Below are positions 1 to 9,643 of a stretch of 64,000 nt of DNA, piece after piece. Source of the DNA: Denitromonas sp. GTDB taxonomy: Bacteria; Pseudomonadota; Gammaproteobacteria; Burkholderiales; Rhodocyclaceae. The stretch spans positions 4,597,464 to 4,661,463 of the forward strand of contig NZ_JAUCBR010000004.1 of NCBI RefSeq assembly GCF_034676725.1, in the 5' to 3' direction. The notes beneath the pieces were generated by a model. That model did not search any database. It was not told the origin of the DNA and saw only the letters and a program-made list of their open reading frames with translations. The translations under genes and the position numbers were made by a program. Positions within the stretch are counted from its first letter, which is position 1, and the number at the start of each line of letters is the position of its first letter.

Positions 1-1215
1 GTCGACCTTGCGCCAGGTCCACGTCCAGTTGGCCGACAGCGCCTTGCGATGTGATTCCTCGACGCCGTCCGGGGCGTAGATTTCGCGCTGCAGCTTGAAC
101 GCGAGGTGGGTTTCGATATCGCCCCGCGCGTGCTTGCGCGCCACACCGATGGCGCTGTTGGTGATGCGCAGGCCCTGGGTGTCGCTGCGCTCGACCAGCG
201 CGCCGAAGCTGTCCTGCCGGCCGCCGCGCTCGGGCGGCAGAAACACGTCGGCATAGGCCAGCTGGTGGCGCTGCTGCAGGCGAACGCCGGTGGTCAGCAG
301 CCAGCCGCGGCCGAGCAGGTTGGCATTGCGGTACGAAGCCTCGGTGCGATAGCCGTTATTGCTGCTGAAACCAACGCCAAGACCCACGCGCTTGGGCTTG
401 GCTTCGGCCACGCTGACATGAATCGGCACCTGGTCGGGATCGACGTCGCGCGTGGGCACATCGACCACCACCGAGGAGAAATACGGGGTGGACTGCAACA
501 CCCGCTGAAACTCCAGCAGGCGGTCCTGATCGTAGGCATCGCCCGGCTCGATCAGGTTGTAGCGCGAGACCAGGTCGGACGGGTAGTGCTGCAAGCCGTC
601 GATATTCAGCGCGCCAAGCGTAAACGGCGGGCCGGAATCGACCGTCACGGCCAGACGCACACGCGCATTGTCGGGGTCGACCTCTGCCCGTGTGCGGGTC
701 AGCCTGGCGGCGGCAAAATCGCGGTACGCCACGCCGTCGAGCAAGTGCCCTTTCGCCCCGTCCCAGGCGGCCTGGCGAAACGGGCTGCCGACCGGCAGTA
801 ACCAGGCCTGCCGCAAGGCCTCGCGTCGATCGGCAAAACGCGCCTCGGCAAGCGCCCCGCTAAAGTCGATGTCGACGGCTGAAATCTCGGCACGCGGCCC
901 GAGCGTGACCTTGACCCGCATCGGCGAGCGCTCTGCCCCCACCCGCGCGACCGTTGGGGTGAAGTAGCCTTCGGTGGCAAGCAGGGATTCAACCTCCTTG
1001 CGGGTCCGGCGAATCAGGGCCTGGCGTTCGCGGTCGTCCGCGGCATCCGGCAAGGCGTCTTCGCGCAGCGTGGTCAGATGCGTCGTGAGCAGTTCGCGGA
1101 CCGACTCGGGGGCCTCCAGCGCGAGCGGCGGTGCCGCCTGCGCCAAGGCCGTCAGGACGCAGCCGCTCAGCCCGGCCACCCATGGCCGCAAGCGTCGAAG
1201 AATATGGTCAATCAT
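1..1215 (-). CDS. tamA: TamA outer-membrane translocation protein (BamA family), 3' part cut by the window edge
   Basis: The minus-strand frame starts at ATG 1215 and stays open to base 1, giving 405 codons without a stop; the C-terminal end lies outside the window. The N-terminus has a short hydrophobic signal-like segment ending near AQAAPPL, followed by POTRA-like sequence (motifs ALEAPESVRELL, VESLLATEGYFTPTV, LNIDGLQHYPSDLV) and then the start of a barrel domain (VGLGVGFSSNNGYRTEAS, NLLGRGW). This order is that of TamA, which works with TamB in assembling or transporting material to the outer membrane. No Shine-Dalgarno sequence precedes ATG 1215, and a TACAAT hexamer sits only 6 nt upstream. 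An internal GTG at 1179 is an alternative start. The family call is firm; the start is less so. Confidence 0.85.
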   Translation of the reverse strand, partial: MIDHILRRLRPWVAGLSGCVLTALAQAAPPLALEAPESVRELLTTHLTTLREDALPDAADDRERQALIRRTRKEVESLLATEGYFTPTVARVGAERSPMRVKVTLGPRAEISAVDIDFSGALAEARFADRREALRQAWLLPVGSPFRQAAWDGAKGHLLDGVAYRDFAAARLTRTRAEVDPDNARVRLAVTVDSGPPFTLGALNIDGLQHYPSDLVSRYNLIEPGDAYDQDRLLEFQRVLQSTPYFSSVVVDVPTRDVDPDQVPIHVSVAEAKPKRVGLGVGFSSNNGYRTEASYRNANLLGRGWLLTTGVRLQQRHQLAYADVFLPPERGGRQDSFGALVERSDTQGLRITNSAIGVARKHARGDIETHLAFKLQREIYAPDGVEESHRKALSANWTWTWRKVD

Positions 1216-1261
1216 GGCGCCATTGTAGAGCGTCGGCCCGATCGACGGCCCGCGCCCGACC

Positions 1262-1290
1262 AAAAAAACGGCGGCCCGCAGGCCGCCGTT
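1262..1290 (-). terminator. Rho-independent terminator after livK-like gene
   Basis: On the minus strand a GC-rich hairpin (AACGGCGGCC, loop, GGCCGCCGTT) is followed by a run of seven T. It lies 20 bp past the stop of the substrate-binding protein gene and separates it from tamA. Confidence 0.85.
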
Positions 1291-1309
1291 TGCCAAGGCG
1301 TGACAACAC

Positions 1310-2500
1310 TTACTGCACGGTTTCCATCACCGTCCATTCACCGCCCTTGACCTGGTACAGGGTGATGCCGCCCGACTTGAGGTCGCCCTTTTCGTCGTAA
1401 GCGATATTGCTGGAGGTAATACCGGCAAACTGGATCGCGGCCAGCTTCGGCAGATAGGCTGCCGGCTCGGCCGAGTCGGCCTGCTTCATGGCCTCGATCA
1501 TGGCGCGGGTGGCGTCGTAGGCATACGGCGAGTAGATCTCGACCTCGGCGCCGAACTTGGCCTTGTAGCGCTCGGCGTAGTCAGTGCCGCCGGGCATCTG
1601 CGCCAGCGGCACGCCAGCCAGCGAGGCGATCGCGCCCTCGGCGGCATCGCCGGCCAGCTTGACGAAGGTGGGCGACTTGACCATCTCGCCACCCATGAAC
1701 TTGGCTTCGATCCCCAGCTGCTTGAGCTGCTTGACCATCGGGCCGGCCTGGGCGTCGGCGCCGCCGTAGTAGATCAGGTCCGGCGCGGTGCTCTTGATGT
1801 TGGTGAGAATGGCCGAGAAATCGGTGGCCTTGTCATTGGTGAATTCGCGCTTGACGATCTCGCCGCCAGCGGCCTTGACGGCCTTCTCGAACTCATCGGC
1901 CAGGCCCTGGCCGTAGGCGGTGCGGTCATCGATGATGGCGACCTTCTTGGCTTCCAGCTTCTCGACCGCAAACTTGCCGGCCACCGAGCCCTGCTGGGTG
2001 TCGGAGGTCATGGCGCGGAAGGTGGTCTTGTAGCCCTGGGCGGTGTAGACCGGCGAGGTGGCCATGGCGATCTGCGGAATGCCGGCGTCCGAATACACCT
2101 TGGAGGCCGGGATCGAGGTGCCCGAGTTGAAGTGGCCGATCATGCCGTTGATGCCTTCATCAACCAGCTTCTGGGCCACCGAGGTGCCGGTTTTCGGGTC
2201 GGCCATGTCGTCTTCGGACATCAGCTCGAAACGCACCGGCTTGCCGCCCAGCATGGGCTTGGCGGCATTGGCCTCGTCCACCGCCAGCACGACGCCGTTC
2301 TGCATTTCCTTGCCATAGTGGGCCTGCGGGCCGGTGAGCGGCGCGGCAAAGCCGAGCTTGACCACCATTTCGGCAACCGGGGCCGGCGCGGCGGGTGCAG
2401 CGGCGGTCTCCGGGGCCTTGGCTTCTTCCTTGCCGCAGGCACTGACCAGGGTGGCAGCCACTGCCAGCGCCGACAGTTTGATCATCATTCTACGTTCCAC
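1310..2500 (-). CDS. Branched-chain amino acid ABC transporter substrate-binding lipoprotein (LivK/LivJ type)
   Basis: The 396-residue protein is a periplasmic binding protein of the type 1 (Leu/Ile/Val) fold. It begins with a lipoprotein signal peptide ending in the lipobox LVSAC (Cys22), then an Ala/Pro-rich linker, then the binding domain (VKLGFAAPLTGPQAHYGKEM, IIDDRTAYGQGLADEFEKAV, IKSTAPDLIYYGGADAQ). GTG at 2500 is chosen because AAGGAG lies 8 nt upstream; the ATG codons at 2488 and 2485 are too far from it. No permease or ATPase genes lie beside it, so it is an orphan binding protein in this window. It follows putA by 105 bp on the same strand, which suggests, without proof, a role in amino acid uptake. 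The ligand cannot be told from sequence. Confidence 0.85.
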   Translation of the reverse strand: MERRMMIKLSALAVAATLVSACGKEEAKAPETAAAPAAPAPVAEMVVKLGFAAPLTGPQAHYGKEMQNGVVLAVDEANAAKPMLGGKPVRFELMSEDDMADPKTGTSVAQKLVDEGINGMIGHFNSGTSIPASKVYSDAGIPQIAMATSPVYTAQGYKTTFRAMTSDTQQGSVAGKFAVEKLEAKKVAIIDDRTAYGQGLADEFEKAVKAAGGEIVKREFTNDKATDFSAILTNIKSTAPDLIYYGGADAQAGPMVKQLKQLGIEAKFMGGEMVKSPTFVKLAGDAAEGAIASLAGVPLAQMPGGTDYAERYKAKFGAEVEIYSPYAYDATRAMIEAMKQADSAEPAAYLPKLAAIQFAGITSSNIAYDEKGDLKSGGITLYQVKGGEWTVMETVQ

Positions 2501-2605
2501 GGGGTCGTCTCCTTGTTGTGTCGTGGTTCAGCACAAACGACCGGCACCGCCGCATGGGCGGGCCGCCGTCTCATTCATGGTGTGGTTGGGCCATGCCCCA
2601 TTTGC

Positions 2606-5600
2606 TCAGTTCGAAATGGCCATCAGGCTGGCATTGCCGCCGGCGGCCGCGGTGTTGATGCTGACCGTGCGCTCGATCACCAGGCGCGTCAGATCGTAGG
2701 CCTGCCCCGGGCACAGCAGCGATACGATCGGGCCGGGACGACCGGCCAGCGTGCGCCGCAAATCATCTGCGTCCGCGGCCTCGCCGTCAAATAGCAGCAC
2801 CTCGAATGGCTGGGCCATGACATCGGCCACCACGCTCACCCGCTGCCGCACGGGCTCGGGCAAGGCCGCCACCAGGGTATCGAGCCCCGGACGCGCCGCC
2901 AGCGCGATCTGGCTGCCGGTCGCCAGCGTGGCGGCGATCTGGTGCAGCCAGGCGGCGTTGGCCCCGGCCACGCCGGCGAGCTGGGCGCGCGGGAGGAAGC
3001 GGATCCGGTTGTCTTCGCCGGTCGGGCCGGTCAGGACCAGCGTCCGGCCGGCCATGGAGGTGTGCCGATAATCGTCGAAGCGGTCGCGCAACACCCCCAC
3101 CGCGTCACCGTCGATAAACGCGCGTGCCGGCCCATCGAGCCACTCGGCAAACGCGTCGAGCGTGGGGTCGGCCAACGGCGCCTGGCTGAGCGCTTCGTGC
3201 GGCCCGGCGGCGCCGCGCACCAGCCGGTGCAGGTACAGCGGCCCGCCGGCCTTCGGTCCGGTGCCCGACAGGCCCTCGCCGCCGAAGGGCTGCACGCCGA
3301 CCACGGCACCGATGATGTTGCGGTTCACATAGATATTGCCGACATGGGCGCGGCTGGCAACAAAGGCGATCGACTCGTCGATGCGCGAATGCACGCCGAG
3401 CGTCAGGCCGTAGCCGGTAGCGTTGATGGCCTCAACCAGCACGCCCAGATCCTGCGCACGGTAGCGCAGCACATGCAACACCGGGCCGAACACCTCGCGC
3501 TTGAGGCTGGCCAGCGAGCTGATCTCGATCAGCGTCGGCGCCATGAAGGTGCCGCCGGCGCAAGTCTCGGGCAGCGGCATGGCGGAGCAGTCGAAGCGAT
3601 CGCGCATTGCGGCCACATGGGCTTCGAGCTGGTCGCGGGCGGCAGCGTCGATGACCGGGCCGATGTCGTTGCGCACGTCCTCAGGCGGCCCGATGCGCAG
3701 TTCGGCCAGGGCGCCCTTGAGCATGGCCAGGGTGCGGTCGTAGATCTCGTCCTGCAGGCACAGCACACGCAGCGCCGAGCAGCGCTGGCCGGCCGAGTCG
3801 TAGCTGGAGGCGATGACGTCGGCCACGACCTGCTCGGGCAGCGCGGTGGAATCGACGATCAGCGCGTTCTGGCCACCGGTCTCGGCAATCAGCGGAATGT
3901 CACCGCCGCGCTCGGCCAGGGTGCGCTGGATCAGGCGCGCGACCTCGGTCGAGCCGGTGAACATCACCCCGCAGGTGCGCGCATCGGCCACCAGCGCGGC
4001 ACCCACCACTTCGCCGGTGCCCGGCAGGAACTGCAGCGCGGCCAGCGGCACGCCGGCGGCATGGAACAGCGCCACGGCGCGGGCGGCGATCAGCGGCGTC
4101 TGCTCGGCCGGCTTGGCCAGCACCGGGTTGCCGGCGGCCAACGCCGCGGCCACCTGCCCGGTGAAGATGGCGAGCGGGAAGTTCCACGGGCTGATGCACA
4201 CCACCGGGCCCAGCGGCGGATGGGCCACCGGGTCAAAATGGTCGGCCGCCTGACGCGCATAGTAGCGGCAGAAATCGACCGCCTCGCGGATCTCGGCGAT
4301 GGCGTTGGCAAAGGTCTTGCCGGCTTCGCGCACGATCAGGGCGATCAGTTCGGGGGCGGCGGCCTCCATCGCGTCGGCGGCTGCCAGTAGCATGGCGGCG
4401 CGTTGCGGTGCGGGCGTGGCGGCCCACTCGGGGGCGATGTCGGCCGCGGCAGCCAGCGCCGCCTGCACGGTGGCGGCGTCGGCTTCGATCACCGAGCCGA
4501 CCACGTCGTCGCGACGCGCCGGGTTGGTGACGGGCTGCGGCGTGCCACCCGCCGTCGCCCCGGCGACCATCGGCTGCACCGCCACCGGCATGGCGCGCGA
4601 GGCGTCCAGCGCCTCGGCCAGGCGGGTGCGGACCGCTTCGCTGGACAGATCGAAGCCGAGCGAGTTGGCGCGCGCCGCGCCATACAGATCGCGCGGCAGG
4701 GCAATGGCCGGGTGCGGCGCGCCGGCCAGGCGGGCGGCGATGTCGACCGGGTCGGCGATCAGCTCTTCGACCGGCACGTTCTCGTCCACGATGCGATTGA
4801 CGAAGCTGGAGTTGGCGCCGTTTTCGAGCAGGCGGCGCACCAGGTAGGCGAGCAGGGTTTCATGGTTGCCCACCGGCGCGTAGATGCGCACCAGCCGGCC
4901 CAGTTTGTCGGCGCCGACCACCTGGTCGTAGAGCGTCTCGCCCATGCCGTGCAGGCACTGGAATTCATAGTCGCCGAGGCGGTAGTTGCCCTCGGCCATG
5001 TGATACACCGCCGCCAGCGTGTGGGCGTTGTGGGTGGCGAACTGCGGATAGACCGCATCGCGCGCGGCCAGCAGCTTGCGCGCGCAGGCGAGGTAGGACA
5101 CATCGGTGTACACCTTGCGGGTATACACCGGGTAACCGGGCAGGCCGTCGATCTGGGCGCGCTTGATCTCGCTGTCCCAGTAGGCGCCCTTGACCAGGCG
5201 GATCATCAGCCGGTGGCCGCTGCGGCGGGCCAGGTCGATGATGAAGTCGAGCACCGCCGGGGCGCGCTTCTGGTAGGCCTGCACCACGAAACCGATACCG
5301 TCCCAGCCGGCCAGCTCGGGGTCGAGCGCCAGCGCTTCGAGCAGGTCGAGCGAGGGGTCGAGGCGGTCGGCCTCCTCGGCGTCGATGTTCAGACCGATGT
5401 TGTAACCCTTGGCGAGCAGGCACAGCGCCTTCAGGCGCGGCAGCAGTTCGCGCATGACGCGGTCGCGCTGCGCCCACACATAGCGCGGATGCAGGGCCGA
5501 CAGCTTGACCGAGATGCCGTTGCCGTCGACCACCCCGCGCTGGCCGGCGTCCTGGCCGATGGCGTGGATGGCGGCTTCATAGTCGCGGGTGTAGCGCTCG

Positions 5601-6271
5601 GCGTCGGCGGCGGTCATGGCCGCTTCGCCAAGCATGTCGAAGGAATAGCGATAGCCGCGCTTCTCGCAGGCCTTGGCGCGCTCGAGCGCTTCGTTGATGT
5701 CCTGCCCGGTGACGAACTGCTCGCCGAGCATGCGCATGGCCAGGTCCATGCCCTTGCGGATCAGCGGCTCACCGCCACGGGCAACGATGCGGTTGAGCGC
5801 AGCGCCGAGGCGCTTCTCGCTGTTGGTGGACACCAGGCGGCCAGTAATCAGCAGCCCCCAGGTGGCCGCATTGACGAACAGCGAGGGGCTCTGCCCGATG
5901 TGGGCACGCCAGTCGCCGCGGGCGATCTTGTCGCGGATCAGCTTGTCGGCGGTGGCCCGGTCGGGCACGCGCAGCAAGGCCTCGGCCAGACACATCAGCG
6001 CCACGCCCTCCTGGCTGGAGAGCGAGAATTCCTTCATCAGCGCGTCCACGCCGCTGGAGCGGGTGCGCTTCTCGCGCAGACCGACCACCAGCTTGCGCGC
6101 CAGCTCGTGGATCTGCATGCCGAGCCTGGCATCGGTCCGCGCGGCGGCGACCAGTGCCGGCACGCACACCGGCTCGGGGGTGCGATAGGCCGCATCGATC
6201 GCCTGCCGCAAGGCGCCGCGATCCTCCCGGGTGAGCGCCGCGGCGGCGCGGCTTTCGGGTGACAGGGCCAT
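2606..6271 (-). CDS. putA: Bifunctional proline dehydrogenase / L-glutamate-gamma-semialdehyde dehydrogenase PutA
   Basis: This 1221-residue enzyme oxidises proline to glutamate in two steps. The N-terminal half carries the FAD-dependent proline dehydrogenase barrel (NIDAEEADRLDPSLDLLE, MIRLVKGAYWDSEIKRAQ, FATHNAHTL, FQCLHGMGE). The C-terminal half is an aldehyde dehydrogenase (SPWNFPLAIFTGQVAAALAA, FTGSTEVARLIQ, ETGGQNALI) with the catalytic Cys in SAGQRCSALR. About 200 further residues follow, as in longer PutA types. ATG 6271 is chosen because AAGGAG sits 7 nt upstream; the frame is open further upstream but without protein-like sequence. There is no N-terminal ribbon-helix-helix segment before the PRODH domain, so, unlike E. 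coli PutA, it probably does not repress its own gene. Confidence 0.95.
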   Translation of the reverse strand: MALSPESRAAAALTREDRGALRQAIDAAYRTPEPVCVPALVAAARTDARLGMQIHELARKLVVGLREKRTRSSGVDALMKEFSLSSQEGVALMCLAEALLRVPDRATADKLIRDKIARGDWRAHIGQSPSLFVNAATWGLLITGRLVSTNSEKRLGAALNRIVARGGEPLIRKGMDLAMRMLGEQFVTGQDINEALERAKACEKRGYRYSFDMLGEAAMTAADAERYTRDYEAAIHAIGQDAGQRGVVDGNGISVKLSALHPRYVWAQRDRVMRELLPRLKALCLLAKGYNIGLNIDAEEADRLDPSLDLLEALALDPELAGWDGIGFVVQAYQKRAPAVLDFIIDLARRSGHRLMIRLVKGAYWDSEIKRAQIDGLPGYPVYTRKVYTDVSYLACARKLLAARDAVYPQFATHNAHTLAAVYHMAEGNYRLGDYEFQCLHGMGETLYDQVVGADKLGRLVRIYAPVGNHETLLAYLVRRLLENGANSSFVNRIVDENVPVEELIADPVDIAARLAGAPHPAIALPRDLYGAARANSLGFDLSSEAVRTRLAEALDASRAMPVAVQPMVAGATAGGTPQPVTNPARRDDVVGSVIEADAATVQAALAAAADIAPEWAATPAPQRAAMLLAAADAMEAAAPELIALIVREAGKTFANAIAEIREAVDFCRYYARQAADHFDPVAHPPLGPVVCISPWNFPLAIFTGQVAAALAAGNPVLAKPAEQTPLIAARAVALFHAAGVPLAALQFLPGTGEVVGAALVADARTCGVMFTGSTEVARLIQRTLAERGGDIPLIAETGGQNALIVDSTALPEQVVADVIASSYDSAGQRCSALRVLCLQDEIYDRTLAMLKGALAELRIGPPEDVRNDIGPVIDAAARDQLEAHVAAMRDRFDCSAMPLPETCAGGTFMAPTLIEISSLASLKREVFGPVLHVLRYRAQDLGVLVEAINATGYGLTLGVHSRIDESIAFVASRAHVGNIYVNRNIIGAVVGVQPFGGEGLSGTGPKAGGPLYLHRLVRGAAGPHEALSQAPLADPTLDAFAEWLDGPARAFIDGDAVGVLRDRFDDYRHTSMAGRTLVLTGPTGEDNRIRFLPRAQLAGVAGANAAWLHQIAATLATGSQIALAARPGLDTLVAALPEPVRQRVSVVADVMAQPFEVLLFDGEAADADDLRRTLAGRPGPIVSLLCPGQAYDLTRLVIERTVSINTAAAGGNASLMAISN

Positions 6272-6500
6272 GGCAAGACTCCTTGTGACCGGGCAGAGCG
6301 GTGCGGTGCCCGGCAAAATGCGGGTTGGGAGGAACAACTGGGCGACCATCTCAGGCCGCCAAGCCCCGCAGTCTAAGGTCTCCCGATCGGCAGGTAAATC
6401 GACCGGAGGGCCCGATCGACGTACTTGGCAAGACCATTTCCCGCGCCGAAAGAGAAGGAAATATTCGCCCTCCCCGGCCCGCCTCCGGACGGGGTCGCGC
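6272..6500. other. Intergenic region upstream of putA
   Basis: This stretch lies between the putA start and the fbp terminator. It must hold the putA promoter, but no convincing -35/-10 pair or operator was seen. No gene is supported. Confidence 0.4.
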
Positions 6501-6532
6501 AAAAAAAAACCGCGGCCAGATTTCGGCCGCGG
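6501..6532 (-). terminator. Rho-independent terminator of fbp
   Basis: Minus-strand hairpin CCGCGGCCG/CGGCCGCGG followed by nine T, starting about 25 bp beyond the fbp stop. Confidence 0.85.
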
Positions 6533-6555
6533 CGGTCGGGGCGGCGGGGCCGCGA

Positions 6556-7557
6556 TCAGTCTTCGGCGTGATAGCGCGTGACCCGCTCGACCTCGTTGCG
6601 CGAGCCCAGAATCACCGGCACGCGCTGGTGCAGGCGGGTGGGTGCCACGTCGAGAATCCGCTCGCGGCCGGTGGTGGCAGCGCCGCCGGCCTGCTCGACG
6701 ATCATCGCCATCGGGTTCGCTTCGTACATCAGGCGCAGCTTGCCGCCCTGGGCACGGCATTTTTCATCGATCGGATACATGAACACCCCGCCCCGCGTGA
6801 GGATGCGGTGCACATCGGCCACCATCGAGGCCACCCAGCGCATGTTGAAATCGCGACCGCGCGGCCCGGTCTTGCCTTCCTGCATCTCGCTCACATAGCG
6901 CTTCACCGGCGCTTCCCAGAAGCGCGCGTTAGAGGCATTGATGGCGAACTCATGAGTGTCGACCGGCACCGTCATGAACGGGTGGGTGTAGATGAAGCTG
7001 CCCATCTCCCGATCCAGCGTAAAGCCGTGCACACCATCGCCGACGGTGAGGATCAGCTGGGTTGACGGGCCATACAGGGCATAGCCCGCGGCGACCTGGT
7101 CACGGCCCGGCTGCAGGAACTCGGCCTCGCCCGGCTCGATGCAGCCTTCCGGACAGCGCAGCACCGAGAAGATGGTGCCGACCGAGATGTTTACGTCGAT
7201 GTTCGACGAGCCATCGAGCGGATCGAACAGCAGCAGGTAACCGCCCTTGGGAAACTCGCGCGGGATCGGCCGGATGTCCTCGACCTCTTCCGAGGCCATG
7301 CCGGCGAGGTGGCCGCCCCACTCGTTGGCCTGGATCAGGATCTCGTTGGCGATCACGTCGAGCTTCTTCTGCGCCTCGCCCTGCACATTATCGGAGCCGG
7401 CTTCGCCGAGCACGCCGGCGAGCGCGCCTTTCGACACGTTGACGCTGATTGCCTTGACCGCCCGCGCCACCACTTCGATGAGCAGGCGCAGGTCGGCGGT
7501 GGTGCGCCCGGCGCGCTGCTGCTCGATGAGGAACTGGGTGAGCGTGATTCGTTGCAT
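6556..7557 (-). CDS. fbp: Fructose-1,6-bisphosphatase class I
   Basis: The 333-residue protein has the usual length of class I FBPase, the gluconeogenic enzyme that hydrolyses fructose-1,6-bisphosphate. The metal-binding motif DPLDGSSN is at residues 112-119, preceded by the acidic SEEVE at 89-93. The substrate-side motif FMYPIDEKCRAQGGKLRLMY lies further on. The start ATG at 7557 has a GGAG 8-9 nt upstream. It is divergent from dadA and has its own terminator, so it is probably monocistronic. Confidence 0.95.
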   Translation of the reverse strand: MQRITLTQFLIEQQRAGRTTADLRLLIEVVARAVKAISVNVSKGALAGVLGEAGSDNVQGEAQKKLDVIANEILIQANEWGGHLAGMASEEVEDIRPIPREFPKGGYLLLFDPLDGSSNIDVNISVGTIFSVLRCPEGCIEPGEAEFLQPGRDQVAAGYALYGPSTQLILTVGDGVHGFTLDREMGSFIYTHPFMTVPVDTHEFAINASNARFWEAPVKRYVSEMQEGKTGPRGRDFNMRWVASMVADVHRILTRGGVFMYPIDEKCRAQGGKLRLMYEANPMAMIVEQAGGAATTGRERILDVAPTRLHQRVPVILGSRNEVERVTRYHAED

Positions 7558-7698
7558 GGAACTGACTCCAAGGGTTCGTAGGTCGTGACTGGCGAATTAT
7601 CCCGTTTTCGGCGCGTCACTGCACGTTGGCGGTATCATGCCCGCTCGCACCCGGCGTTGTCGCTGGTGCTCATCCACCGAAAGCGCACACCGCCCCGC

Positions 7699-8964
7699 AT
7701 GCACGTCATGGTTCTGGGCGCCGGTCTGGCCGGCGTCACCTCTGCCTGGTATCTGAACAAAGCCGGTTTCGACGTCACCGTCGTCGACCGCCAGAGCGCC
7801 CCGGCCATGGAGACCAGCTTCGCCAACGGCGGGCAGATCTCGGTGAGCCACCCCGAACCCTGGGCCAACCCGTCGGCGCCGATGACCATCCTGCGCTGGC
7901 TGGGGGACGATGCCGCGCCGCTGCGCTTCCGGCCGCAGGCCGACTGGCGCCAGTGGCGATGGAGCGCGGCGTTCCTGCGCGAGTGCCTGCCCTGGCGCAC
8001 CGAACGCAACACCGCCGCCATCGCCGCCCTCGCCCGCTACAGCCGCGAGCAGCTGCGGGCGCTGCGACAGGAAACCGGCATCGACTACCGGCACCAGCAA
8101 CGCGGCATCCTGCATCTGTTCTTTGGCAAACAGGGCGCCGACGAACCGGCCAGGCGCGCCGACGCGCTGGCCCGGCTGGGTATTGCCGCCGAACCCTGTG
8201 ACCTGGAACGCTGCCTGGCCATCGAGCCGGCACTGGCCCGGCTGGCCCAACCGCTGACCGGCGCGCTGTTTGCGCCGGACGATGAATCGGGCGACGCCCA
8301 CGCCTTCACCCAGGCCCTGACCCGGCTACTGCAGGCCAGGGGCGTTCGGTTTCGCTACGACACCCCGATCCACCGCATCCGCCGTGAAGGCGGCCGGGTC
8401 ATCGATGTCGAGGTGGGACGGGACGACGGCCCTCGCGAACACCTCGAGGCCAACGCCTACGTGATGTGCCTGGGCAGCCACAGCCCGCTACTGGTGGCGC
8501 CATTGGGCGAGTACCTGCCGATCTACCCGGTCAAGGGCTATTCGGTGACATTGCCCGTGGTCGATGCGGCCCGCTGCCCCGAGGTGAGCCTGACCGACGA
8601 GGCGCGGCGCATTGTCTGCTCGCGTTTCGGCGACCAGTTCCGGGTGGCCGGCACGGCAGAGCTCAATGGCTACGACCTGCAGATTGATGAAGCGCGTTGC
8701 CGTAACCTGCTCGACTGGGTGGACAGCAACTTCCCCGGCGCGACCGATCGCTCCGCCGCGGTGCCCTGGTGCGGCCTGCGCCCGGCAACGCCCAGCAACC
8801 GGCCGTTGATCGGCAAGGGCAAGATGATCAATCTGTACTACAACACCGGCCACGGTTCGCTGGGCTGGACGCTGGCCTGCGGGTCGGCGGCGGCGTTGGC
8901 CGACCTGATGTCGGGCACGCGACCGACGCCGGACTTTCCGTTTCTCGCGACGCGCTTCGACTAG
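7699..8964 (+). CDS. dadA: D-amino acid dehydrogenase, small-subunit (DadA) type
   Basis: The 421-residue FAD-dependent oxidoreductase begins with a dinucleotide-binding motif (VLGAGLAGVTSAWYL) right at the N-terminus, followed by SFANGGQISVSHPEPWANP, characteristic of DadA, and ends with the FAD-contacting segment YYNTGHGSLGWTLACGSA. The family deaminates D-amino acids at the inner membrane and passes electrons to quinones. ATG 7699 is chosen because it opens exactly at the Rossmann fold; the frame extends upstream to 7585 but with non-homologous sequence. No strong ribosome binding site is visible. Confidence 0.88.
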   Translation: MHVMVLGAGLAGVTSAWYLNKAGFDVTVVDRQSAPAMETSFANGGQISVSHPEPWANPSAPMTILRWLGDDAAPLRFRPQADWRQWRWSAAFLRECLPWRTERNTAAIAALARYSREQLRALRQETGIDYRHQQRGILHLFFGKQGADEPARRADALARLGIAAEPCDLERCLAIEPALARLAQPLTGALFAPDDESGDAHAFTQALTRLLQARGVRFRYDTPIHRIRREGGRVIDVEVGRDDGPREHLEANAYVMCLGSHSPLLVAPLGEYLPIYPVKGYSVTLPVVDAARCPEVSLTDEARRIVCSRFGDQFRVAGTAELNGYDLQIDEARCRNLLDWVDSNFPGATDRSAAVPWCGLRPATPSNRPLIGKGKMINLYYNTGHGSLGWTLACGSAAALADLMSGTRPTPDFPFLATRFD

Positions 8965-9059
8965 GCCGGCGTGCCGCTGCCGCGCCGCTTCATGGGGTCG
9001 AAGCCTTGTCGTGGCATGCCGCGCGCGGGAGGGCGCGACGGATTGGCCGCGACATCGGA

Positions 9060-9524
9060 TTAGCCGCCGGCACCAGGACTCGCCGTGCTGCAGCTGACGT
9101 CGGCCAGCGCCTCGGGGTTGCCGATCTCGCCGGTCTCGAAGTTGAAGCCCAGCGTCTGCAGATGGAAGGCCAGCGCGGCATCCATGCCGGTGGCGTGGGT
9201 CTCGAACCAGGCCGGCAGTTCATCGGCCAGCCGGCGCCCCAGGGCCAGGTCACCATTGGCGACGCGCTTGCGCACATCGTTGACCACGGCGAGCACACGA
9301 TCATGCTCGGCACGGTGGCAGCCGGGAAAATTCACCGTGTCCATCCAGGCGTTTTCCTGGTCGAAGTGGGCCACCGTGTGCGCCACGAAGGCGTCAAGCC
9401 GGTCCAGAAAATCCGCGTCGTCCGCCGCGACCATCGCGTTGTAGCAGGCGACGAATTCGCGGTGCGTGTCATCCATCGGGCCGAGCCCGAGTTCAAGGTC
9501 TTCCGACCATTGCATGATTGCCAT
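9060..9524 (-). CDS. Bacteriohemerythrin
   Basis: The 154-residue protein is a single hemerythrin domain, a four-helix bundle with a di-iron site that binds oxygen. The expected ligands are present with the family spacing: His21, His53-x3-Glu57, His70-x3-His74 and His110-x4-Asp115. Its N-terminus MQWSEDLELG is typical. ATG 9524 is preceded by GAGGAG at 6 nt. There is no attached signalling domain, so it probably acts as a free oxygen carrier or sensor. The C-terminal tail after residue 130 is not conserved. Confidence 0.92.
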   Translation of the reverse strand: MAIMQWSEDLELGLGPMDDTHREFVACYNAMVAADDADFLDRLDAFVAHTVAHFDQENAWMDTVNFPGCHRAEHDRVLAVVNDVRKRVANGDLALGRRLADELPAWFETHATGMDAALAFHLQTLGFNFETGEIGNPEALADVSCSTASPGAGG

Positions 9525-9597
9525 AGTGCTCTCCTCGGCACGTCCTGACCTCGCTTATAGCGGAGGCGTGACGGCGAGTGGGTGACACACATCAATG

Positions 9598-9632
9598 TTG
9601 CGCCACCGCCCGACCCACGGGCGGTGGCGCAA
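9598..9632. terminator. Perfect 15-bp hairpin between hemerythrin gene and sspB
   Basis: The inverted repeat TTGCGCCACCGCCCG, loop ACCCA, CGGGCGGTGGCGCAA is perfect. It lies 12 bp past the sspB stop and 74 bp upstream of the hemerythrin start. Neither side has a long T run, so it may end transcription weakly or protect the 3' end. Confidence 0.55.
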
Positions 9633-9643
9633 GATGAAGCGGA

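Noticed and set aside
2942..6262. Long plus-strand frames (482 and 619 codons) opposite putA
   Set aside because: Antisense shadows of the putA frame; low-complexity His/Gln/Arg translation, no start signals.
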